Of a DNA stretch of 64,000 nucleotides, positions 28,211-37,820 are shown in pieces. The first letter of the stretch is position 1. Each line of letters opens with the position of its first letter. The translations under genes and the position numbers were made by a program. Source of the DNA: an uncultured Flavobacteriales bacterium (GTDB lineage: Bacteria > Bacteroidota > Bacteroidia > Flavobacteriales_D > Sanyastnellaceae); NCBI GenBank assembly GCA_938084585.1, contig CALKFF010000009.1, positions 1 to 64,000 on the forward strand. The letters run 5' to 3'. The notes under the pieces were generated by a model that was not told the DNA's origin, searched no databases, and saw only the letters and a program-made list of their open reading frames with translations.

Positions 28211-31128
28211 GGAGGCTTTTCACGGGCGTCGCGGTTGTTGTGCTGACCATGGTCAAAGGATGGTCCCAGCCTTGGATCATCCCCACCCCGGATTCTCCTC
28301 CTTGGTGTCCTGACGGAACGGGTTGCAACGCACAAATCAGCGCCACCCTCCAAGGTGTGGACGTTCATGGGGTGGCACATTGCCGCTTGGGGTTTGATGG
28401 CGTGTTCGACAAACCGGTCGTGCTCTTGGAAGGCATCGACTTCAACCCCACCACCGTCACCTCTCCTGAACTTGGCTTTGGTGACCTTCACTGGGGCACC
28501 ATGTTCGGTGGCGATTTGACTCAAGTCCCACTGGCTGCAGGGTACAGGCCCATGCTGGACTCCCTCCATGAAAGAGGAGCAGATGTGGTGATGCTCGACT
28601 TTGAAGACGGCACCACCAGCTTGGAGCGCAAGGCGGCGCTTGCACGCCGTTTGCTTGAGCTCGTCCTGTCCTCCAAGGTTGGCAACACCCCGGTGACCCT
28701 CGTGGGAGTCAGCATGGGAGGTGTGGTGGCACGCATGGTCCTTGCCCAGTGGGAGGCAGCCGCAGGTCCAGGACATTGCGTCAGTCCGTTCGTGGCCATT
28801 GACGCCCCCTTTCTGGGCGCCACATTGCCTCAGGGGGTTCAAGGTTTGATGTCCATTCTCGCAGGCCAATCGAACCAGGCATCTCAGTTCTGGGAGGTGT
28901 TCAATTCCCCTGCGGCCAAACAGCTCCTCCGGAACCACATGCAAGACTCCTTCGCGCACCAGAACGTGGTGACGATGCTGAACACCCTCGGATGGCCTGA
29001 CCAAACCCAACATTTGAACATCGTGAACAGCCACCCTGACGGGGTCGCTCCGCTCTCTGAAGACCCACTTTTGCACGTGGAATGGGCGCTTTCACCGTGG
29101 TCGCAACCGTCTTTCATGATGCGGGCTGAGCGCTGGAACTCGGAGAACGCTTTTTTGGCCGCAGCCATTTTGCCGGGCGACCTCAATCCCAACACACCCC
29201 TCGGCATCCTCGATGCAGAGGTGGCGTTGGGGACATGGACAGAGACCGATTGGGAATCTGTGGCCGGCTCCTCCGGAGACCATGTGGTGTTGCTGGCATC
29301 GAGCCTGGCGCAAGAGGTGGAATTGGACGTGACCCATTGGCAAATCCAAGAAGACGTCACCTTCGTCCCACACGAAAGCGCCCTCGGGGGACCCAACAGC
29401 CCCTGGGACGCCGTGTCGACAGCCCCCTTGTCCGCCCCACGGGAGGATCACGCCAGCTTGCCGCCTCATCACCGGGCATGGTTGATGAACCAACTCGACG
29501 CGACGTGGGCGCAATGCGCTCCGTTGTTCCACCAACCTTACGCTGCAGAGACCGTCTTCTTGAGCGCTGAAGGCACGTCGCCCAGGCTCATTCACAGCAC
29601 TGTGCTTACGGAAGGCGACACGTTGTGGGTAGGCGACCCCAGTGCACCATGCGAAGCGACAACCTCCCCATGCGCAGGTGAGATCGTGGTGGGAGCTCAT
29701 GCCGCGATTCACGTCGGCTCCGCGCTCTCTTCTGGGGTACTCAGCATCTCTGCTGGGACTGGGCTGACCGTCGAGCCTGGCGGCACAGTGCACATCCACC
29801 CTGGCTCAGAACTCGTCATTCAACCAGGGGGCGATTTGACCCTTGGTGGCGGACGGTTGGTGCTTGAAGGGGATGCCCAACTTCGGGTTGAACACGACGG
29901 CCTCTTGGAACTTCAAGATGGTGCGGAATGGCATGTCGAAGACGCAGCTGGACTCGTGGATGTGCATGGCACGGTGCACGTCCCAGCCCACCAAGAGGTG
30001 CAATGGAAAACCAATGGACACGTGGACTGGCACGGGGGCAGCCGTCTTTGGCTCGGGTCTCAAGGCGCTTTGCATTGCGACGGGAACGACACGGGCCTGT
30101 GGACCTTGGCAGGGCCTGTGGCGTGGCAAGGTCCCGGCCATGCCCACCTCAAAAACCTCAAGGTCTTCTGGCTGTCCGAAGGTCATTTGCACGCCACCTG
30201 CCGCACGACCTTGGAGGATTGCGACCTGACCGCCGAGGATCCCGCAGCGCCAAGCCTCTTCTCAGAGGGACGCACGCGCATCTCTCACTCCAAGGTTGGC
30301 GGTCTCTTTTGGGAACATCAAGGCCAAGGGGATATGCCAGCTTCGACTTCGGCCTTTTTCGCAGAAGACTCCCAATGGGAAGACTGCCAATTGGCCCTCA
30401 GCGAATGTTCAGCCCAGGTCGCGGACAACGACTTTGTTCACTCTCCCGTCCGAATTGAAGCGCCACAGACGCCATTCAAGGTCACGGGCAACACGCTTCA
30501 AGCGCCTTGGCACGCCACCACCCCCACCTTGTCTCTGTCACATGGAGAAGGAAATCCGGTTTGGCTGGAAAACAACATCTGGGTTCAAGGCTTGGGCCTC
30601 CACATTCAACAAACTGCAGCCACCCTGAAATGCAACACTTGGTTGGATTGCGGCGCCGGCGCCGTCCACATTGAAGGAGTCGCGCAGGCATGCATGGCCT
30701 CTGCATGCGGAGGCGGAGGAAATGTGTTCGATCAGAACGCTTGGCATGTTGTTCTGAGCAATGCTCCCCTCCCACACATGTCAGGTGCGAACCACTTGGG
30801 ATGGGCCCTTGACGGGTTCATCCAAGGCACCACGTCCGACCAGCTCACAAGCTGGACAGTTGCGGGATGCAGTTGGGATCCTGCTTGGGGAATGGGCCTG
30901 TGGACCGGGGAGGTGCCTTCTGAGCTTTCAGGCCAAACGGAGGCCGGTGGGCTCGGCGCGTACATCCCAGTCTTTGCGTTTGACCCCAGACCGCGCTCCC
31001 CCTGCACGTCCTCACCATGGTCAGCAAAACCATTGAAGAAGACGGAGTCGTCTGGGTTGTGGAACCTTTTGGGGCAAGAACTCCAGGAAAATCAAGCGTC
31101 CAGCAACGCTTCCAAGGCAGACAAATAG
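28207..31128 (+). CDS. Secreted alpha/beta-hydrolase (lipase-like) fused to a right-handed beta-helix region
   Basis: N-terminal signal; KPVVLLEGIDFNP, TLVGVSMGGVVARMVLAQW (GxSxG); C-terminal half with repeated strands GTVHIHPGSELVIQPGGDLTLGGGRLVLEGDAQL. Confidence 0.75.
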   Translation: MRRLFTGVAVVVLTMVKGWSQPWIIPTPDSPPWCPDGTGCNAQISATLQGVDVHGVAHCRLGFDGVFDKPVVLLEGIDFNPTTVTSPELGFGDLHWGTMFGGDLTQVPLAAGYRPMLDSLHERGADVVMLDFEDGTTSLERKAALARRLLELVLSSKVGNTPVTLVGVSMGGVVARMVLAQWEAAAGPGHCVSPFVAIDAPFLGATLPQGVQGLMSILAGQSNQASQFWEVFNSPAAKQLLRNHMQDSFAHQNVVTMLNTLGWPDQTQHLNIVNSHPDGVAPLSEDPLLHVEWALSPWSQPSFMMRAERWNSENAFLAAAILPGDLNPNTPLGILDAEVALGTWTETDWESVAGSSGDHVVLLASSLAQEVELDVTHWQIQEDVTFVPHESALGGPNSPWDAVSTAPLSAPREDHASLPPHHRAWLMNQLDATWAQCAPLFHQPYAAETVFLSAEGTSPRLIHSTVLTEGDTLWVGDPSAPCEATTSPCAGEIVVGAHAAIHVGSALSSGVLSISAGTGLTVEPGGTVHIHPGSELVIQPGGDLTLGGGRLVLEGDAQLRVEHDGLLELQDGAEWHVEDAAGLVDVHGTVHVPAHQEVQWKTNGHVDWHGGSRLWLGSQGALHCDGNDTGLWTLAGPVAWQGPGHAHLKNLKVFWLSEGHLHATCRTTLEDCDLTAEDPAAPSLFSEGRTRISHSKVGGLFWEHQGQGDMPASTSAFFAEDSQWEDCQLALSECSAQVADNDFVHSPVRIEAPQTPFKVTGNTLQAPWHATTPTLSLSHGEGNPVWLENNIWVQGLGLHIQQTAATLKCNTWLDCGAGAVHIEGVAQACMASACGGGGNVFDQNAWHVVLSNAPLPHMSGANHLGWALDGFIQGTTSDQLTSWTVAGCSWDPAWGMGLWTGEVPSELSGQTEAGGLGAYIPVFAFDPRPRSPCTSSPWSAKPLKKTESSGLWNLLGQELQENQASSNASKADK

Positions 31129-31520
31129 CCTTGGAGGCCCAACCCTGAAACGCACGCCTTGGCTGCAGCCGCCGTCAAGCTGGTGCGGCGGAAGTGCTCG
31201 CGGCCATGGATGTTGGAGATGTGCACCTCAACCACAGGAATTTGAATCGCCTCCACCGCGTCGCGCAACGCCACAGAGGTGTGCGAGAATCCGCCGGGGT
31301 TGAAGACCACGCCCAGGCAAGATTCGCCCGCGGCGTGGAGCGCGTCGATGAGTTCGCCTTCGTGGTTGCTTTGGAACGCTTGAATGTCGGCTCCGAGCTC
31401 CGCCGCACGTGCCGCCACGGCAGCCTCGAGCTTCTCCAGCGTCAAGTCGCCGTAGACCTCTGGGTTGCGCTGCCCCAACAAATTGAGGTTGGGGCCGTGG
31501 ATGAGGGCAATTTTGATCAT
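31092..31520 (-). CDS. aroQ: 3-dehydroquinate dehydratase type II
   Basis: IALIHGPNLNLLGQRNPEVYG, FQSNHEGELIDALHAA, NPGGFSHTSVALRDA, EVHISNIHGREHFRRTS. Confidence 0.96.
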   Translation of the reverse strand: MIKIALIHGPNLNLLGQRNPEVYGDLTLEKLEAAVAARAAELGADIQAFQSNHEGELIDALHAAGESCLGVVFNPGGFSHTSVALRDAVEAIQIPVVEVHISNIHGREHFRRTSLTAAAAKACVSGLGLQGYLSALEALLDA

Positions 31521-33760
31521 CACTGAATGGCGAGGGGTTTCATCCCGTGAACAAACATCACTTCTCCCAAGCCATTAAACCGCTCAAAGGCGTCCTCGCC
31601 CATGGTTTCGATGTCGGACGCTTGGAATCCAAGAATGACAAGGTCCGCACCGCCCGATTTGTTCTTGATGGTCTGCACAGAACTGGAGTGGTGGGTGACG
31701 TGCTCGATGTTTTGCTCCGCAATGGGCAAGCGGCCCTCCACGATGCTGGCACGCAACGCCTCCTCCTCTTCTGCATTCTCGCCGTCGTGAAGGAAAAACA
31801 CGCTGATGCTGGCGTCGCTCCAGTCGGGATGGCCCTGCAAGATGTAAGCCAGCAAAATCATCAGGCTTGAGTTGACGCTGTCTTCTGGCGTGATCCACAA
31901 ATGGATGTCGTGCTTGTTGCCAAACTTCCGACCGCTGCTCCGCAACAACGCCAAGTCCAAACCCGACGCCGCCAGCAGCCCGAAGTTGTCCATGAGTTGG
32001 TCCCGGTTGGCCGGCTGGTCCGGCGAATACTCCATCAAGAACAGGTTGTTTCCCTTGCCTGAAATGCCCGGCAGCTGGATGCACTGGGCGATCGCCGACG
32101 TGTAAGAAGGGCTGATGATGGTGTCCAGGTGAACGCGACTCCGGTTTCCGCGGGCGCGCTTGACAAGTTGAGCCTGAGCCTTTCTGGCCTCCGCTTGGGT
32201 TTCCTGGGACAAGAACCCTTTGACAAAGTGCATGTACGTCCCGAAGCCATGGCGGTATGCCACCCACCGCACCATGTCAAACCCTTCTTGGCGGTCGAAG
32301 GTGTCTGGGGAAATCGCCAACACGAAGGGCCGCCAGCCAGTGGACTCTTCGAGGTCGTCGTCGTCGCTCATTTGCAACGCCAGCTGCAAGAACCGCTGGA
32401 CTTGGAAAATGACCCCGCGGAACAACCGAACCATCCCACGCTGGCCGCCGCCAAGTCGGGACACCCATGCGTGGATGAGCACCATGATGATCAAACTCGC
32501 CGTGGCGTAGGTCGGGTTCATCCCGAACATCAGCACGACACACAACACCGCCCCCATCAAGCTGATGGACCAGTGCGACCGGAAGGTGGGACGGTAACTT
32601 GGGTCGGCCGCCATGTGTTCCAAAAAGGACACGAGGCAGATGGCCCCATAGGTCACCATGAAGAACATGGAGATGATCTCGGCCACGGCGTTGATGTCGC
32701 CCATCAAGACAAACACAAACGCTATGGCGCACGTGGCCAAGGACGCCCGCACCGGTTCGTTTTGGGATCCCCTGCCCTTCTTCAGCCAGGCCGACATGCC
32801 GGCCGGAAAGATCTCGTCCGCGGCAATGGCTTGCAACGTTCGAGGCGCCACCATCACACTGCCCAAGGCCGAACTCATCGCCGCGGCGGCCAGTCCGATG
32901 GGAATGATGGGGCCCCAGAGGGCGATGTTTTCCATGTACAATTCGTCTGCAGCCAAGGCTTCGAGCGGGGCGCTCCACCACAATTTGATGGCCACCGCGA
33001 TGTAAATCACAATGCCCACCACCGTGGCCCAAATGGTGCCTTTCGGAATGCTGGAACGAGGGTCTTTCAAATCGCCGCTGAGCCCAAGCCCAGCAGCAAT
33101 GCCAGTGAACGCAGGAAAGATGAAGGTGAACACTTCGAAGAACGAGAACCGATTCACGGTTTCGCCAGACGCGGTCGTCAGCACATCGGGGATGGTCGCC
33201 AGAGGACTCAGGTTGGGGTTTCCTGGACCGCTGCCCAGAAAGAACAAGACCAACGCCGAGAACAAGAGCACGACCACGATGTAGAGGGCTTTCACCCCGA
33301 GGTTGGCCCCCTTGCCCACCATGAGCACCGTGAGCAACGCCATCACCCCGAGGTTGACCCACATGGGGTCGATGGCCACGCCGTGAACCACGTCAGTCCA
33401 GTGCAGCAAATCGCGACAAGCCACCGTGAATGCAATGACATAAAAGGCCACGCTGATCGCTTGCGACAAGTATAATGCAAGGCCAATGGCGCCACCAATG
33501 TTCAAGCCAAACGACCTGGAAATCATATAATAGGCCCCGCCTCCTTCGACTTTTTGGTTGGTGGCGATTTCCGCCACAGCGAGGGCGGTGGGCACCGTCA
33601 CAAGGTGGCCCACGAAGACAATCATCAACGTGGACACCAAGCCGACGTGGGCCACGGCGTACCCGAAACGCAAGAACAGGATTGCCCCCAAAATGGTGGA
33701 GATGGCCGTCAAAAACACCGGCCACGTGCCCATCGTTTTGAGGTTTTCCTGCGGGGTCAT
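31520..33760 (-). CDS. SLC12-like (cation-chloride cotransporter/APC superfamily) transporter
   Basis: MTPQENLKTMGTWPVFLTAISTILGAILFLRFGYAVAHVG..., large C-terminal cytosolic domain. Start trimmed from the 33862 frame; ATGA with upstream gene. Confidence 0.82.
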   Translation of the reverse strand: MTPQENLKTMGTWPVFLTAISTILGAILFLRFGYAVAHVGLVSTLMIVFVGHLVTVPTALAVAEIATNQKVEGGGAYYMISRSFGLNIGGAIGLALYLSQAISVAFYVIAFTVACRDLLHWTDVVHGVAIDPMWVNLGVMALLTVLMVGKGANLGVKALYIVVVLLFSALVLFFLGSGPGNPNLSPLATIPDVLTTASGETVNRFSFFEVFTFIFPAFTGIAAGLGLSGDLKDPRSSIPKGTIWATVVGIVIYIAVAIKLWWSAPLEALAADELYMENIALWGPIIPIGLAAAAMSSALGSVMVAPRTLQAIAADEIFPAGMSAWLKKGRGSQNEPVRASLATCAIAFVFVLMGDINAVAEIISMFFMVTYGAICLVSFLEHMAADPSYRPTFRSHWSISLMGAVLCVVLMFGMNPTYATASLIIMVLIHAWVSRLGGGQRGMVRLFRGVIFQVQRFLQLALQMSDDDDLEESTGWRPFVLAISPDTFDRQEGFDMVRWVAYRHGFGTYMHFVKGFLSQETQAEARKAQAQLVKRARGNRSRVHLDTIISPSYTSAIAQCIQLPGISGKGNNLFLMEYSPDQPANRDQLMDNFGLLAASGLDLALLRSSGRKFGNKHDIHLWITPEDSVNSSLMILLAYILQGHPDWSDASISVFFLHDGENAEEEEALRASIVEGRLPIAEQNIEHVTHHSSSVQTIKNKSGGADLVILGFQASDIETMGEDAFERFNGLGEVMFVHGMKPLAIQ

Positions 33761-34635
33761 GGATGGCCGTTTTCGGTGGGGTTCCACTTGACCACGGCAT
33801 GCACAGGCATGTGGTCGCTGATGAAGAACCCTTTGACGATCACCTCGTCGACACATGTCCAAGTGGCCTCCAGTCCCTTCACGTACACCGCGTCAATGCG
33901 GGGACCACCTGCCGACCCCTCTGGTTTGAAGGTGGTGTAGGTGGGGAATTCACGTCGGCAACGGACTTTGGGGTTGTCGTACGTGTTCACGAAACCCGCT
34001 TCGGTCAGGGCCGTCCGGCCTGGTGAGGCCTGCACTTCATTGAAATCCCCCAGCAACGCCGTGGCGTCTGCCTCGCATGCTGCGTCCAGCACGGCAAGAA
34101 AGTCCCCGGCGAATTCACGCGCGTCGACCGACACGTGGCTCCAATGCGTGTTGTACACCCGCAACGTCTTGCCGTCGGCCTTGTGATGCAACGTGGCCAC
34201 CGTCACAATCCGCGGCAAATCCGCGGCAGGATGAACGGCTCCAGGGGTTTTCCAATCTCGGGCCAGCCACAAGGTTTGGCTGTGGAGCAATTCCCACTTG
34301 TTTTTGTCGTAAAAAATGGGACAGGCTTCTCCGCCCCCGTCGGCATCTCGACCTGAACCGACATGGGCCATCCAAGGAAGCCGAGCGGCCAGGTCCTCCA
34401 CCTGATTCGGCAGCGCTTCTTGGAGGCCCACGACGTCGTAAAAGCCAACGATTTGGGCCACTTGGTCCCGCCGTTCTTCCCACGTCAAGGGGTCGCCTGG
34501 GTTGTCGTAGCGCACGTTGAAGGTGGCCAAAGACCACTCGCCTTCTCGCATTTGAGCTGAAGCAGGCGTCAGACTCCACAAGACACTCCACACGAGCAGC
34601 GCGCAGCGGCAAATTTGTTTGGACGAAAGAGGCAT
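33757..34635 (-). CDS. Endonuclease/exonuclease/phosphatase family protein
   Basis: SLATFNVRYDNPGD, VVGLQEALPNQVEDL, LLGDFNEVQ, SDHMPVHAVV. Confidence 0.88.
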   Translation of the reverse strand: MPLSSKQICRCALLVWSVLWSLTPASAQMREGEWSLATFNVRYDNPGDPLTWEERRDQVAQIVGFYDVVGLQEALPNQVEDLAARLPWMAHVGSGRDADGGGEACPIFYDKNKWELLHSQTLWLARDWKTPGAVHPAADLPRIVTVATLHHKADGKTLRVYNTHWSHVSVDAREFAGDFLAVLDAACEADATALLGDFNEVQASPGRTALTEAGFVNTYDNPKVRCRREFPTYTTFKPEGSAGGPRIDAVYVKGLEATWTCVDEVIVKGFFISDHMPVHAVVKWNPTENGHP

Positions 34636-34639
34636 CTCT

Positions 34640-34647
34640 CAAAGGTA
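34640..34647 (-). promoter_or_regulatory. TACCTTTG -7 element, 4 nt before ATG 34635
   Basis: Reverse complement: TACCTTTG-AGAG-ATG. Confidence 0.6.
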
Positions 34648-34663
34648 CCGCATCCCGGGACAG

Positions 34664-34671
34664 TACCTTCG
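34664..34671 (+). promoter_or_regulatory. TACCTTCG -7 element upstream of rlmD
   Basis: TACCTTCG, 15 nt before ATG 34687. Confidence 0.5.
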
Positions 34672-34686
34672 CGGCAAACCAAGGAC

Positions 34687-36150
34687 ATGGGAGGACATCG
34701 ACGGGTGAAGCGGGCGTTTCACAAGGGACAGATTCTGACGCTGCAAATTCAAGACATGGCGTTCGGAGGCAAGGGCATCGCACGCCTGGAGACGGAGAAG
34801 GGGCCGTTTGTGGTCTTCGTGCAAAATGCCTTCCCAGGCCAAACCGTCGAAGCCCAGGTCGTGAAGTGCAAGTCGAAGCATGCCGAATGTCGCTTGGTGA
34901 AGGTGCTCGAAAAGGCCGACTTTGAGTTGGAGTTGCCACACCAAGTCATCCCTGGGGCGCCATACGCCACGGTGCCCATCGAACGCCAGCACGAATGGAA
35001 GGCCGCCACCGCGCTGGACCTGTACCGCAAAATCGGCGGGGTGGAAAATTTGGACGACGTGTTCCAAGGCCTTGTGCCCTCTCCGGAGACCTGGCACTAC
35101 CGGAACAAAATGGAATACAGCTTCTCGGAGATCCGGCACGACCTCGAGACCGACGAAAAGGTGGACGATTTCGGGCTGGGCTTCAAGCATCGGGGCACCT
35201 GGTGGGCCGTGGAAAATTTGGACGGGGACAGCGGGTTGTTCGACCCTTTGGTCGAGTCGACCCTTCATGAAGTTCGGACGTGGTGTGAAGCGACGGGCTT
35301 GCCGGCCTGGCATCCTCCCCAGCGCAAGGGCTTCTTCCGGTTCCTCGTGGTCCGCAAGAGCCTCGCCGACGGCGGCCTCCTCGTCAACCTCGTGACCACG
35401 TCAGACGCCCCCTTGGACGTGGAAGGTTTTGTGGGGCTCATTCGAGGCTTGTGGGGCGACCGTGTGCAAGGCATTCTGCACACCCTCAACGACGACGTCG
35501 GTGAGCGCGTGGAAGCCCGCGAAGGACAATCCAAAGTCATCTGGGGCAACAGCACCGTGACCGAGGTGCTGCACGGGTTGTCGTTTGGCATCAGCATGGC
35601 CTCGTTCTTCCAGACCAACCCGGCCTCGGCCGAGCGGTTGTACGCCGAAGTCATGGCCCTCGCCTTGGAAGGTGTGGAATCCCGCCCTGGCCAAGTCATC
35701 ATGGACCTGTTCTGCGGAACCGGCACCATCGGCCAAATCCTGGCCAAGCACGCCAACGTGCCCGTGGTTGGGGTGGACATCGTGCCCCAAGCCATCGAAG
35801 ACGCCCGCGAGGCGGCGACCCGCAATGGCATCGACAACGTCAGCTTCTTCGCGGCGGATGCCGGGAAATTTTTGTTGGAACACCCTGAGTACAAGGGCAA
35901 GCTGCACACTGTGGTGCTCGACCCGCCGCGCGCAGGCATTTCGCCCAAGACGCTTCGCAAGGTCATGCGGCTCGAAGCCCAGCGGATTGTGTACGTCAGC
36001 TGCAACCCCGCCACCCAAGCGCGCGATTTGGTGGAACTGCGAACCCAAGGGTACGAATTGAAGTCCTTGAAACTCGTCGATCAATTCCCGCACACCGCCC
36101 ACGTGGAGGCGGTCGCATTGTTGGAGAAAATCCCGAACTTGGTCTCATGA
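34687..36150 (+). CDS. rlmD: 23S rRNA (uracil-C5)-methyltransferase RlmD/RumA family
   Basis: TRAM-like N-term MAFGGKGIARLE; IMDLFCGTGTIGQILAK; LDPPRAGISPKTLRKV; IVYVSCNPATQARDL. Confidence 0.92.
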   Translation: MGGHRRVKRAFHKGQILTLQIQDMAFGGKGIARLETEKGPFVVFVQNAFPGQTVEAQVVKCKSKHAECRLVKVLEKADFELELPHQVIPGAPYATVPIERQHEWKAATALDLYRKIGGVENLDDVFQGLVPSPETWHYRNKMEYSFSEIRHDLETDEKVDDFGLGFKHRGTWWAVENLDGDSGLFDPLVESTLHEVRTWCEATGLPAWHPPQRKGFFRFLVVRKSLADGGLLVNLVTTSDAPLDVEGFVGLIRGLWGDRVQGILHTLNDDVGERVEAREGQSKVIWGNSTVTEVLHGLSFGISMASFFQTNPASAERLYAEVMALALEGVESRPGQVIMDLFCGTGTIGQILAKHANVPVVGVDIVPQAIEDAREAATRNGIDNVSFFAADAGKFLLEHPEYKGKLHTVVLDPPRAGISPKTLRKVMRLEAQRIVYVSCNPATQARDLVELRTQGYELKSLKLVDQFPHTAHVEAVALLEKIPNLVS

Positions 36151-36668
36151 GTGCTCAACGTGATTTGGTCATGACCCACGACAACGTGGTCCGCAAGTTG
36201 GACCGCATGGCCCGGGAACTTCTGGAAGTGCACTACCAAGAGTCCACCCTTGTCCTCATTGGGGTGGCCGGCCAAGGTGTGGCGTTGTGTGAGGCGTTGT
36301 CTTCGAGGCTTCAAGCCCTGTCCGACCTCAAGGTGGTGACAGGCACGTTGACCATGCACAAGGACTTGCCGTTGGAACACGAGCTGCGTTGCGACGTGGA
36401 CATGGCCACCTGGAACGACAAGATTGTGATCCTGGTGGACGACGTGCTGAATTCAGGCCGAACGTTGATTCACGCCGTTCGATTTGTCTTGGAGGGCCAC
36501 CCGCGCGAGGTTCACACCGCGGTGCTCGTCGACCGGAAGCACCGGTCCTTCCCCATTCGTGCCGACTACTGCGGTTTGACGTTGAGCACACACCACAACG
36601 AACACATCGCCGTCGACCTGTCGGATCCGGACCACGCGTCGGTGCATTTGGAGCGCCCCGCGTCCTGA
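36147..36668 (+). CDS. Phosphoribosyltransferase family protein
   Basis: IVILVDDVLNSGRTLIHAVRF PRPP-binding loop. Confidence 0.85.
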   Translation: MSAQRDLVMTHDNVVRKLDRMARELLEVHYQESTLVLIGVAGQGVALCEALSSRLQALSDLKVVTGTLTMHKDLPLEHELRCDVDMATWNDKIVILVDDVLNSGRTLIHAVRFVLEGHPREVHTAVLVDRKHRSFPIRADYCGLTLSTHHNEHIAVDLSDPDHASVHLERPAS

Positions 36669-36669
36669 G

Positions 36670-37209
36670 TCAACGTCCTTCGAGTCTCCAGCGCACTTGC
36701 GCCAGGGCGTCGTTCAGCAAAGCGTCGGTCCACTCTCCTTGCGTCCAGGTGACGTCGGCTTGGCCGTAGCATGCAGCGCGGGTCAACATCATCCTTTGGA
36801 CATGTTGCGCCAGCGCTTGGCCTGTTTTCCCTTTCAGCATGGGACGGGTGTCCAGCGAAGATTCCAACCGAAGCAACAACACCTCAAGCGGGGGCGCCAG
36901 GGCCACCACGAGCGACTTGCGGCGCATCCACTCCATGGCCCCGTCCGCACAAGGGGTACCTCCCCCCGTGGCCAGCACGATGGGCTCGTTGGGACGCAGG
37001 GCGTCGCTCAACGCGTCTTGCTCGGCCTCTCGGAAGGCAGGTTCGCCAAGCTCCGAAAAGACCTGGGGAATGGGCATGCCAAGCATGCGTTCCACCTCGG
37101 CGTCGGTGTCGAGAAACGGGCGCCCCAACCGCGTGGCCATGGCTTGGCCCACGGTGGACTTTCCGCTGCCCATGAATCCGATCAAGGAAAGGTGCATGTC
37201 TCGATTCAT
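36670..37209 (-). CDS. aroK: Shikimate kinase
   Basis: LSLIGFMGSGKSTVGQAMATRLGRPFLDTDAEVERMLG; VLATGGGTPC. Confidence 0.93.
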   Translation of the reverse strand: MNRDMHLSLIGFMGSGKSTVGQAMATRLGRPFLDTDAEVERMLGMPIPQVFSELGEPAFREAEQDALSDALRPNEPIVLATGGGTPCADGAMEWMRRKSLVVALAPPLEVLLLRLESSLDTRPMLKGKTGQALAQHVQRMMLTRAACYGQADVTWTQGEWTDALLNDALAQVRWRLEGR

Positions 37210-37820
37210 TTGATGTTGACGGCAAACATCTCGCGGCCTTCCAAGTGGCCGGTGAGCCGGTCGCCAGGTTCCACAGCGGCCACCCCTGCGGGCGTGCCTG
37301 TGAAGATCAAGTCGCCCATTTTCAGGGTCATGAACGTGGACACTTCGGCAATCAACCGGTCCACCGAAAACAACATGTCCGACGAATTCCCCGATTGCAC
37401 CAATTGGTCGCGGTTGTGCAGGGTGAACGCCAGGTCATCCACAGGCTTGCCAAGTTCCTTCAACGGCACGAAGCCCCCCACCACCGCCGACCCATCGAAA
37501 GCCTTGGCCCGCTCCCATGGGTGGCCGTTCTCCTTCAACTCCGCCTGCACGTCTCGTGCGGTGAAATCGATGCCCAACCCCACTTCGTCGTAGTACCGGT
37601 GGGCATGGCGTTCTGCAATGGTTTTTCCAATGCGGTTGATTTTGACCACCAACTCCACCTCGTGATGCACCTCTTGGGTCCACGTGGGGATGTAAAAGGG
37701 GTGCTTGTGGCTGAGAATGGCGCTTTGCGGTTTCAGAAACACCACCGGCTTCTGCGGCACCGCATTCCCGAGTTCCTTGGCGTGCTGCGCGTAGTTGCGT
37801 CCGATGCAGATGATCTTCAT
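37206..37820 (-). CDS. Fumarylacetoacetate hydrolase family protein
   Basis: IICIGRNYAQHAKELGNAVPQKPVVFLKPQSAIL; LIFTGTPAGVAAVEPGD. Confidence 0.92.
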   Translation of the reverse strand: MKIICIGRNYAQHAKELGNAVPQKPVVFLKPQSAILSHKHPFYIPTWTQEVHHEVELVVKINRIGKTIAERHAHRYYDEVGLGIDFTARDVQAELKENGHPWERAKAFDGSAVVGGFVPLKELGKPVDDLAFTLHNRDQLVQSGNSSDMLFSVDRLIAEVSTFMTLKMGDLIFTGTPAGVAAVEPGDRLTGHLEGREMFAVNIK

